Below, one piece after another: positions 16,069 through 24,400 of a stretch of DNA of 64,000 nucleotides. Positions within the stretch are counted from its first letter, which is position 1, and every line of letters begins with the position of its first letter. The notes beneath the pieces are model-generated. The model was not told the DNA's origin and searched no databases. It worked only from the letters and a program-made list of their open reading frames with translations. Made by a program: the position numbers and the translations under genes. This DNA comes from Rhodopirellula sp. P2 (GTDB taxonomy: Bacteria; Planctomycetota; Planctomycetia; Pirellulales; Pirellulaceae), in assembly GCF_028768465.1 (NCBI RefSeq), contig NZ_CP118225.1, positions 6,739,001 through 6,803,000 of the forward strand, read 5' to 3'.

Positions 16069-17273
16069 TAGCGACGTAGCATTCGACTTTGACGTTCCGT
16101 GATCGCAATTCCGTAACGAGACAAGTAGCGATCGGTTTCGTTGGTGAATTCGACGTCAAGGTCTTGGTTTTCAAATCGAAAGCGACCGATCGGCGGTGGC
16201 GAGATCGGACGCAGCGAATACAGCTCAATCAAACTGATCAAAGGGCAATTCAGCATTCGCTGGCTGGATGTTCGCGGGACCGACGTGGAATCGTCAACCA
16301 CACTGGTTTCGCTCGCAAGGGAATCTTGTTGGCTGGAAGGGTGTTCGCTCGGGCCTTGGTCTCCCGCCGCGGAAGACTCCTCTTCGTTTTGGACGGCTGG
16401 CAGATGGGCTGGATCGCCCCAGTATTCGATTCGCAGCGGCAGGCCTTTGCCGAAATCCGTTTCAGGATCGTTGTTCCGCGCGATCAACACCACAACTTGT
16501 GTGGGGCAGAGTTCAGGCCAAGTCGTCGTGCCGAACTCTTCCAAGCGTTGTGCCCGCAGATCGTCACGCAACGTTCCCTTCACAATCCAAACGTCACGGC
16601 CTTCGAGCTGGCCGGATTGCAACGTCAGGTCATGTTCCGATGCGATGGTGTCCATCATTTCCGTCCATCCACCGACTCGCACGCTGGGTTTCAAGGTGCT
16701 CGGAGCGGCTGAACCTTGCGAGCCGCGTCCCAACAGCGAAGCGAGTGAGTCGTTGACCCATTGGTCCAAACGTCCCACATCAACGCGTCGCAAGGAAACT
16801 TGTTCCCCGATCTGCTCGCGGGTCCAAGCCAATCGCCCGTCGCTGACTTGTTGGAGCGTGTGTTTGCCCTCGCCGTCGAGCATCGTGACCTGCAGATTGA
16901 ACTGGCCGGTTCCCTGGCCGGCTTGTTCGTAAGTCCCCACCCCTAAAATTTCGCGACCGCTGACCCAAACCCGCTGGCGAACCTTCGCGTCGAAAGCGGG
17001 CCCGTGAGCGATTCGTTGGACCGTCTGAGCGATCAATCGGTCGGCGGGGCCATTTGTTTTGGGCTCAATCGAATCCGCACCGGAAGCCTGAATTTCATTG
17101 CAAACCGCCGTCGCGAGGCCGCCCAAAAGGAAGCAGGCGAAAAGGCATCCCGCCGTTATTCCCAGTGTTTTCCGGGGTATCAGGCGACTTACCAAGCTCC
17201 GTCGACTGACATCAGCAGCACCGTCGCTGTGCGGGTTCAGACAGTCAAAGCAGTCGTGCGGGTGAATCTTCAT
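16068..17273 (-). CDS. Exported LolA-like hypothetical protein
   Basis: A 401-residue protein with a hydrophobic segment at about 37-58 (LGITAGCLFACFLLGGLATAV) after a basic stretch. It is therefore exported or anchored by its N-terminus. The body, with VSDGRLAWTREQIGEQVSLRRVDV and LEGRDVWIVKGTLRDDLR, has the strand pattern of outer-membrane lipoprotein carrier-like folds seen in planctomycete proteins (family assignment is weak). The middle-to-end region has a Ser/Glu-rich low-complexity insert near 295-335. It is coupled by TAATG overlap to the UbiA-type gene that follows, so the two products may act together. Confidence 0.7.
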   Translation of the reverse strand: MKIHPHDCFDCLNPHSDGAADVSRRSLVSRLIPRKTLGITAGCLFACFLLGGLATAVCNEIQASGADSIEPKTNGPADRLIAQTVQRIAHGPAFDAKVRQRVWVSGREILGVGTYEQAGQGTGQFNLQVTMLDGEGKHTLQQVSDGRLAWTREQIGEQVSLRRVDVGRLDQWVNDSLASLLGRGSQGSAAPSTLKPSVRVGGWTEMMDTIASEHDLTLQSGQLEGRDVWIVKGTLRDDLRAQRLEEFGTTTWPELCPTQVVVLIARNNDPETDFGKGLPLRIEYWGDPAHLPAVQNEEESSAAGDQGPSEHPSSQQDSLASETSVVDDSTSVPRTSSQRMLNCPLISLIELYSLRPISPPPIGRFRFENQDLDVEFTNETDRYLSRYGIAITERQSRMLRR

Positions 17274-17449
17274 GGGGAGGTTATGACGATTTTGCCAAAG
17301 AAATGCCCCCTCGCGTGCCGATGAGCTGAGCAGTGACTGATCCTGACAGAACAGTTGCGGGGAAGAAGGGCCGATCCTAGGTCGTTTTCCCGCTTCGCGT
17401 CCAGCCAGATCTGGTCACAACTGAACACCACTGACTTTCCATTTTGATT

Positions 17450-17468
17450 TGATTCAACGATTGAATCA
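17450..17468. promoter_or_regulatory. Palindrome in the divergent spacer, possible operator
   Basis: TGATTCAA-CGA-TTGAATCA is a perfect 8-bp inverted repeat with a 3-base centre. It lies about 110 bases before the lipoprotein start at 17580, within the 306-base region that separates that gene from the divergent LolA-like gene. The size suits a dimeric repressor site. No promoter boxes could be fixed next to it. The rest of the spacer shows nothing notable. Confidence 0.35.
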
Positions 17469-17579
17469 CAACCAGTTCTTGTTCCACGCTGCGTGAAACC
17501 CGAACGAGTCGCTTGTCGACTCGTCCGATTCATGGCAAGTGTTGGGGGAAGAACCCAGCGACCCAAGACGGGGGAAAAG

Positions 17580-18935
17580 ATGAAACGAATCGTCACTCAT
17601 TTGGCGCTTGCGGCGGCCACGGCGATCCTCGCCACCGGATGTGTGCCGGTTCGCCACAACCTGCCTCCAGAACAGCGGATGATGCAACCAGGTCCAGGCG
17701 TCGGAGGCCCCGGCCCCGGTGTCTTGGGCCCACAGGCCTACGGCATGATGGGAGCCAACGCTCCTGCGGCTGCAACGGGCACAGAAGGCATGATCACAGA
17801 GGGAGCCATCGACGGCGTCCTCGGTGAAGTGCCTTCGAGCATCGTCCAGGCAGGACAGAACAACCCCGAAATTCAGCAAGTCGGTTTCCGTCAAGTCGCC
17901 GGTGGCGATTGCGGATGTGGCGGCAGCTGTGGTGGCGGCGGATGTCTCAGTGGCGGATCGAACATTCCTCCTGGCGGCGGGGTGGCAATGATGCCACCAC
18001 CCGGCATGATGCCTGGCATGGTTTCGACCGCCCAGGTCACTTTTGGCAACCCAGATGGCATGCAAGTTCGCTATGACCAATCGGGTGCCGGCATGTTCGA
18101 CAGCGAACCCATGGTGGTTCCCGCTCGTCAGAACTTCCCACAAGGCGGTCTGTATCGCCTGAAGTTGACCAACATTCCTAGCCGTCCTGGTGTGGAATTG
18201 TACCCCACCGTTGAATTGGCCCACGCCAACCCACGGACCGGTGCGTACTTGGCTCACAACTCGGTGCCAATCCAGTTCACCGAAGAAGACTTCGACCAAG
18301 TCTTGACCGGGAACTTCGTCACCAAAGTCATCTACCTACCAGATCCCGAGTTCCAAGGCCCTGCTTTGGCCGGTATCGACACGCTTGTCAGCACTCGCCT
18401 CGATCCAGGCATCGACCCAATCGTCGAAGCCGACCGTCGCGGTAGCATCTTGGCGATCATCCGTTTGGGTGACAAAGACATCGAGATGGCTGGCGGCAAC
18501 GGTGGCATGGCAATGGGCGGCATGATGGGTCCTCCGATCGCTGGCTTGCCCGCTCCTTTCGCTCCGGCGATGACTGACGGATGCGGCGGACCAGGTGCTG
18601 GCAAATCGGGCACACCGATGGGACTGCCCGGCATGATCGCTGGTGTCAACGCTCCTCAGTACGGAATGCCACACACCGGCACGCCGATTGGGTTGCCGGG
18701 ACCACCTCACATTCCATTGGGTGCTCCCGCTGGTTTGAAGAAGCATGTGATTCGCAACCACACTCACATGAACATTCCACGACCTGTTGAGAAGATGCGA
18801 ATCGATGTTCGCCAGCAACCTGGCATGAGCTACCCCAACCCGGTCAGCCGTGTTCGGATCACCGAGCAGAACATCAACCCAGGCGTTCCAAACGGTCGGC
18901 CTCTCTACGACAAGGCCAGCCAAGGCGTTTACTAG
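17580..18935 (+). CDS. Gly/Cys/Met-rich lipoprotein, first gene of envelope cassette
   Basis: A 451-residue lipoprotein. The signal peptide ends in the lipobox LATGC (Cys21). After it comes a Pro/Gly/Met-rich stretch, then the motif QVGFRQVAGGDCGCGGSCGG with a cluster of cysteines near 100-125. A globular module follows at about 175-300 (GLYRLKLTNIPSRPGVELYP to GSILAIIRLGD), and the end is Met/Gly/Pro-rich. The globular module is repeated in the next gene, and the QVGFR-Cys motif in the third. ATG 17580 gives a clean lipoprotein signal; ATG 17532 would add a non-hydrophobic leader. Function is unknown; cell-surface structural work is plausible. Confidence 0.82.
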   Translation: MKRIVTHLALAAATAILATGCVPVRHNLPPEQRMMQPGPGVGGPGPGVLGPQAYGMMGANAPAAATGTEGMITEGAIDGVLGEVPSSIVQAGQNNPEIQQVGFRQVAGGDCGCGGSCGGGGCLSGGSNIPPGGGVAMMPPPGMMPGMVSTAQVTFGNPDGMQVRYDQSGAGMFDSEPMVVPARQNFPQGGLYRLKLTNIPSRPGVELYPTVELAHANPRTGAYLAHNSVPIQFTEEDFDQVLTGNFVTKVIYLPDPEFQGPALAGIDTLVSTRLDPGIDPIVEADRRGSILAIIRLGDKDIEMAGGNGGMAMGGMMGPPIAGLPAPFAPAMTDGCGGPGAGKSGTPMGLPGMIAGVNAPQYGMPHTGTPIGLPGPPHIPLGAPAGLKKHVIRNHTHMNIPRPVEKMRIDVRQQPGMSYPNPVSRVRITEQNINPGVPNGRPLYDKASQGVY

Positions 18936-18975
18936 TCAGTCACGTCTGAATTGGAAAGCCGGTGACAACCGAATG

Positions 18976-18999
18976 CAGTCAGGCTCACGGGCCTGACTG
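18976..18999 (+). terminator. Hairpin between first and second cassette genes
   Basis: CAGTCAGGC-TCACGG-GCCTGACTG forms a perfect 9-bp stem with a 6-base loop 40 bases after the stop codon. There is no T-run, so it may be an attenuator or a transcript-stabilising hairpin rather than a true intrinsic terminator. Confidence 0.4.
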
Positions 19000-19136
19000 C
19001 TCAGAACCACGACGCGGTGTTTTGCTTCGGCAACGCACCGCATCGTCACTGCCCAGCGCAAGTGGCGTTCCAGCAACGATCAAGCGACTGCCCTGGGCGA
19101 GTTACCGCTCAGGGCAAGTATCGCAGCTGCCCGAGA

Positions 19137-19949
19137 ATGAACATCGCAACCGGATTGAGACTCATGGCAATCGCACGCATTACTCCGCCCAGCAACTTGC
19201 TGAACGCCGGATGGGCTCTGCCGTCGCTCGCGATCGCCTGCGTGTTGGCAACCAGCCTCTCTTCCTCGGCTGCTGACCCATCCCAGTACCTCTCGTCCAA
19301 CGGACAACATCGATTGTTCAACGGTGCAATGCCACCGGGAGTGATCGCGGCCACGCGACAGATGGCGGGGCCAGGCGGCACGGCGGCAATGGGAGTGCAA
19401 GCTCCCTACTATCAACCCGTTCAAATCCGAGGCCCACAAGGCGTTCGATTTGCACTGCCTCAGATGGGCAGCTTTGTAGATCCCGAACCGGGGTTGATGG
19501 CGGGTTTGTTGGTCGGCCAAGTCTACCGCTTTCAAATCACCGGGATCCGTGGTGCCGAAGGCGTGGAGTTGTTTCCAACCTTGGAAATGGTCGACCGAAC
19601 CTATCCACCACCGGGACTGGCAACGCGTTATCCAGTGATCGTCACCCTCGACGAAGAAGACCTGCAAGCCGCGTTGGATGGTCAATTGGTCACGCGAGTG
19701 ATCTACCTCGAAGACCCACAAACCGCCGTGCCACTCGCTCAAGCCCCCACAACGGGCAGCGACACCGGCGGCGAAACTCCGATCGATGTGTCGCAGTTCC
19801 AAGACCCACTGCAAGTTGCCGATCGCCTCGGCCGAGTCGTCGCGATCCTGCGAATCGGCTCGCTCGCCCCGCCACGTTCCCACGAACTGGCACCCCAGTT
19901 TTTCTTTGGCTATCCCACTTGGGCACCCATCTTCAAGCCGGAATCATGA
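19137..19949 (+). CDS. Exported protein sharing a module with the preceding lipoprotein
   Basis: A 270-residue exported protein with a signal peptide ending near SSSAA at about residue 46 and no lipobox. The region from about 120 to 260 (LLVGQVYRFQITGIRGAEGV, DEEDLQAALDGQLVTRVIYL, VADRLGRVVAILRIG) lines up with the module of the gene at 17580. Shared are the VELxPTxE core, the EEDxxxxLxGxxVTxVIYLxDP block and the ADRxGxxxAIxRxG block. The ATG at 19137 was taken; an in-frame ATG 27 bases later would also keep the signal peptide. Its stop overlaps the next start (ATGA), so the last two cassette genes are coupled. Confidence 0.78.
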   Translation: MNIATGLRLMAIARITPPSNLLNAGWALPSLAIACVLATSLSSSAADPSQYLSSNGQHRLFNGAMPPGVIAATRQMAGPGGTAAMGVQAPYYQPVQIRGPQGVRFALPQMGSFVDPEPGLMAGLLVGQVYRFQITGIRGAEGVELFPTLEMVDRTYPPPGLATRYPVIVTLDEEDLQAALDGQLVTRVIYLEDPQTAVPLAQAPTTGSDTGGETPIDVSQFQDPLQVADRLGRVVAILRIGSLAPPRSHELAPQFFFGYPTWAPIFKPES

Positions 19950-21337
19950 TGCATCCAGCTCGCCTATCCGAGATCGCGATCCTGTCGCCGCCAACGAACA
20001 TCGCTCGATCAAGCAGTGCACCGATGTGCTTGGCTTGGTTGGCCGTTGGTGCTGCCGCGATGTTGATCAGTGGTTGCGCCACGCCGGTCGCCTCGCCCAG
20101 CGTGCCGCCGACCGCCTCGCTCACTCAGCATCCAGTCCAACCGACTCAACCCACCCCGCCCTTCGCGCAGGCTGCTGCAACTCCCACTCCACCTGCGTTG
20201 GATGTGGCATCGTTGTATGGATCGACTTCCGTGACGTCCGACGTTCCTGGGGCCAACCTCACGATCGGTCCACCAGCGATCGCTCAAGTTGGTTTTCGAA
20301 ATCAAACCGCGTGCGGATGCGGAAGCACTGCCTGCGCCGGCGAATGTGGTTCCACCAACGGCATGATGGGTGACTGTGTTGCCTGTCAGCCGATGCCTGC
20401 CATGCCCATGATGCGCGCTCCGTGGGGCGTCGACCCACAAGAGTTCCTGTGCGACGGCGGCGACCAGAATCCACAAGCTCGATTGACTCGAGGCGGATTG
20501 ATCAACGGCCTGCAGCCCGAAGACACCGTCACCCACTACACCACCGAGGCAGGCGACATTGAATTCTCTGCCTCCAATCGGGTCTGCGTTTACTCGCCCC
20601 GATTTGCATCGGTGCGCCGGATCACGGGAGCGATTGTGAATGATCGTTCGATCACCGTTGGCGGCACGTTCCAACCCGTGGGACCGCGTGGCATTGACTT
20701 GGATCAGCCCGGGTTGGTGATGACCGACACCACCAAGATTGCTCACAGCGAATTGACGCGACGCGTCGATGCGATGCGAGATCGCAATCGTGGCGTTCCC
20801 GTCGACAACGTTCAACAAATCGAAGTCGCCGAAGATGTCCTCGCCTTGTTGACCAACATTCGCCAACTCAGCTTGTCCGAACTGGACGAGTCCCAACTGG
20901 CTCTTGTCGAACGCTTCGCCAACGCCGCCATCGCCTGGTCGATCGACGAATCGGTCGAAGTCGAAATCCAAGACTTGAAACCACCTACGTTGACCCGCGA
21001 CCAAAAGGTCGATGCCGTGGTCGTGTATGACTTCCCTGAGGCGGGACGCGTCAACCTGATCAAGTTGGCTGACAAACAACACGCACCGGTCGGTGACACG
21101 GTGACCTTCGCGCTGCGATTGCAGAATGTGGGTGACTCACCAGTCAACGGGGTCGTCGTGACGGACAACCTGACCACACGTCTGGAATACATCGCCGAAT
21201 CGGAATCCGCGACCATCAACGCCGACTTCAGCATCCAACCGAACCAAGCCGGCTCGGATCAATTGATCTGGAAACTGACCGAGGAACTCGATGTCGGTGA
21301 AACCGTCACGATCGAATTCCAATGCAAGGTGCGTTGA
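19946..21337 (+). CDS. Lipoprotein with C-terminal DUF11 domain, third gene of envelope cassette
   Basis: A 463-residue lipoprotein: a hydrophobic segment ends in ISGC, which supplies the lipid-bearing cysteine near residue 46. A Pro/Thr-rich spacer follows, then QVGFRNQTACGCGS with several cysteines near 110-140, which echoes the first cassette gene. The body carries NDRSITVGGTFQPVGPRGID. The last 100 residues are a DUF11 domain (NLIKLADKQHAPVGDTVTFALRLQNVG), an Ig-like module found in bacterial surface proteins. The start overlaps the previous stop by 4 nt. A role in the outer wall or surface layer is inferred from the domain and lipid anchor. Confidence 0.82.
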   Translation: MMHPARLSEIAILSPPTNIARSSSAPMCLAWLAVGAAAMLISGCATPVASPSVPPTASLTQHPVQPTQPTPPFAQAAATPTPPALDVASLYGSTSVTSDVPGANLTIGPPAIAQVGFRNQTACGCGSTACAGECGSTNGMMGDCVACQPMPAMPMMRAPWGVDPQEFLCDGGDQNPQARLTRGGLINGLQPEDTVTHYTTEAGDIEFSASNRVCVYSPRFASVRRITGAIVNDRSITVGGTFQPVGPRGIDLDQPGLVMTDTTKIAHSELTRRVDAMRDRNRGVPVDNVQQIEVAEDVLALLTNIRQLSLSELDESQLALVERFANAAIAWSIDESVEVEIQDLKPPTLTRDQKVDAVVVYDFPEAGRVNLIKLADKQHAPVGDTVTFALRLQNVGDSPVNGVVVTDNLTTRLEYIAESESATINADFSIQPNQAGSDQLIWKLTEELDVGETVTIEFQCKVR

Positions 21338-21381
21338 GCAGGGTGCCTTGAGCAAGTTGCTTTGAGTTCGACCAGTCAACA

Positions 21382-21419
21382 AAAAAGCGTGACAAAGCCA
21401 TTGCTTCGCCACGCTTTTT
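21382..21419. terminator. Bidirectional intrinsic terminator
   Basis: AAAAAGCGTG at 21382-21391 pairs with CACGCTTTTT at 21410-21419 around an 18-base loop. The stem has an A-run on one side and a T-run on the other, so it can stop transcription from both the plus-strand lipoprotein and the minus-strand dockerin protein, whose genes converge here. Confidence 0.8.
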
Positions 21420-21446
21420 GATTGGGTGTTGAACTTCCGGTCTGGG

Positions 21447-24400
21447 TTAGCCCCACAAACCAGCGACATCGTCGGCCAACAGGTCGAGCAGATCGTCGTC
21501 GTCCGAATCCGCCGTGGAGTTGTCGACCACCACCGCACCGTTGGACGATGCATTGGTTGCCGAGGCGGCTCCACCAGTGACCTTTGATTCTGCGGCCAAG
21601 TCACCGATCGCTTGATCCGAGGCTTCGCTGGAGAGCGTTTGAATGCCCGTTGAGATCGATTCGCCCGCTGCCGCAATCGATTCGCCGGCCGAGACCTCGT
21701 TCAGATAATTGATGACTCGCAAAGCGTCGATGGCACTGACACGACGGTCACCGTTGACGTCGTGGTAGTACAGGCTCGAATTCGCTGATCCGGGTTCGCC
21801 AGCAACGGCGGAATCCAGACGCGAGAGTTCATTGATGACCAACAAGGCGTCAATGGCGGTGACCAAATTGTCACCGTTCACATCCGCTGGCAGGTTCGTG
21901 TTCTGCAGTGGCTCACCGCTTCCGGTGATCGTGAAGGACAGCGAATCATAGACGATCTGGGAAGGATCGACTCGTTCGTCGCGGTCATCCAACAACGTGT
22001 CTTGGAATGGGAACCGGTCGGCTGGCGAACCAGTGATCGTTGCCGTTCCTGGTGCAACCGCTTCGAAGTACAGCGTGGCCAACAAAGGACTGACGCCCGT
22101 TGCTGGTTGTCCGGTGTCACTGCGGAGCGAACCGAATTCGTCAATCAAACCGGCACGTGTGTTGACGCCGACCGCTGCCGAGGAGTTGAACTCGTCTGCG
22201 AATTCGACATCAAATCCAAAGTCATCGACAGAAATCGTGTCAGACGGGACGATGCGTCCGGCGTCGTACAAGACATCGAGGAAGCCAGCGAAGACAGGAT
22301 AGGGATCCCGTTGCGTCAGGTCATCCGCGATAATACGAACACCAAAACGTTGGCCAACCGCGACGGTGGAAATCGGGTTGCCCGATTCGTCCACCAACTC
22401 GAAGTCAAACTCGGCCAAGGGGTCCTGATTGGCTCCCACGACCAAGGTCACTTCCGCAATGCTGGTGACAATCCCGAACGTTGGGCTGGAAACCGTGGTC
22501 ACATAAGTGAACGAATCGAAACCGCTGAATCCAATGTCAGCGGTGTACCCGATGTAGTCATCCGTTGGATCGTTGGGAGTGCCATTGTCGCGAACGAGTG
22601 CGACGCCATTGGCAGCACCTTGGTTGATTTCGAAGGAGATAACTTCGCCACTGGTTCCCAACAAGTCATTGTCGAGCACGTCCAGTTTGGATTCGGAAAC
22701 ACTGGTGATCAGCGATCCATTGCTATCGAGACCTTGAGGGAAGGAATCATCCAACGCCGAAGGGAAGTTCGGCCCCGCCGGTGCGATCGCAACCTCGACC
22801 GAACCGTAGCGAATTTCGCCAAAGCCCAAAGCGGAGGACTGTTCGATCAAAATCGTTTCGCTGACAGCGGCATCGGAGGGGTCAGCTTGGAAGACGGCAA
22901 TCCCGGAACCAATTGCCTGCAGCGTGACAGTGAACAGTTCCGCCGGTCCGGTGTGCGAAGCGACATCGTCACCAGGTCCATTGACGGACGACAGGTTCGA
23001 GATGGACTGGGCGGCACCGATTTCATCGAGCAGACCAGGTGTCAGCGAGTTGCCGAGTTGGAAACTGCCGGGAGTTTCAAACTTAGGTCCAAACGTGATG
23101 TCAAAGGGGAACGCGTCGCTGGCGTTTGTATCAACGGTCGTCACCAACTCGCTGGAGTACAACACGTCCAAGAATGCGGAGGCCAAACCTTGTGGCGTTT
23201 GCCCAGGCAGGTTCCGCAAATCATCCACGCTGACTCGCAAGCGGAAGATGTCGCCTTGTTGCAAGGTTGGACGTGGCGTGTCGTTGACTTCGTCCAAGAT
23301 TTCCAACGTGAACGATGCCAAGTCATCGGCATCGGCGTCCGGGTTGATCGAGACGGTCACGGTCGCAGTCGAGAAATTGTTCTCGCTGTCTTGAACCGTG
23401 TACATGAACTGTTCCGACCCGGTGAAACCAGCGGCAGGCGTGTACCGGACCGATTGGTTGTTCTGGGTCAACACCACGGTTCCACCCGCGGTTCCGTTGG
23501 TGACTGACGCCAAGGTCAGTCCACCGGGAGCGTTCGAAGCGATGTCGTTGTCGAGAACATTCAGCGGGAATCCGCCGCTGCTGTTCGCATTCGCTGGGAT
23601 GCGATAAATGTCATCCAAAGCGATCGGGTCTTCGGTTTGGAACGTCACGTTGACGCTGACGGTGGCGGTCGCCACGTTGCCTTGCGTGTCAGTGACTCGG
23701 TACTGGATCGTGTCCTGTCCGACGAAGTTGTTTGGTGGCGTGTAGAGCAATTGCTGCTGGCCAGCGGCACCGGCACTGATGGTCACAACCCCTTGGGTCG
23801 CGGCGGTGCCCTGGGTGGTGATCGTCAGCGGATTGGACGCCGAGTTGAAGTCATTGGCCAGGACATCGATCGGGAAGCCTTGGCTGTTGCGAGGCACCGA
23901 GACGCTGTCGTCGTTGGCCAAGTCGCCGTTGTTCAGAAGTCGAACGGCATAGTCTTCGACTTCACCCGTATCAACAAAACCTGTGGCCGAGATGTTGGTG
24001 TCTTGGCTCAGACGGAACCGAGCGAACGTGTCGAGCAGGCCACTCGCCGGCAAAGTGAAGCTGGGCAGAGTCAAGGGAACCGAGCTGACACCAGTTGCCA
24101 GGGCTTGGTTCGTGATGAAGCGTTCATCCGAATCAAAGGTGCCGCTGCCATCGACGTCGATCCAACCTTGCAGGTAAGCCTGGCCACCAGTGGTGTTGTT
24201 GACCGTCACCTGGATGGAACTGGTCGTTCCAGGAACCAAGGGGCCCGTGAACTGGATGCCATCTTCGTCGGCACCATCCCCCGTGGCATCGGCAGTTGGC
24301 TGCCCATCGCTCTCGCGATCCACCGTGGCACCGAGAGTCAGACCACTGAGGATCCCGTGACTGGCACCATTGGATGCACTCAAGGTTCCGTACGAGTCCG

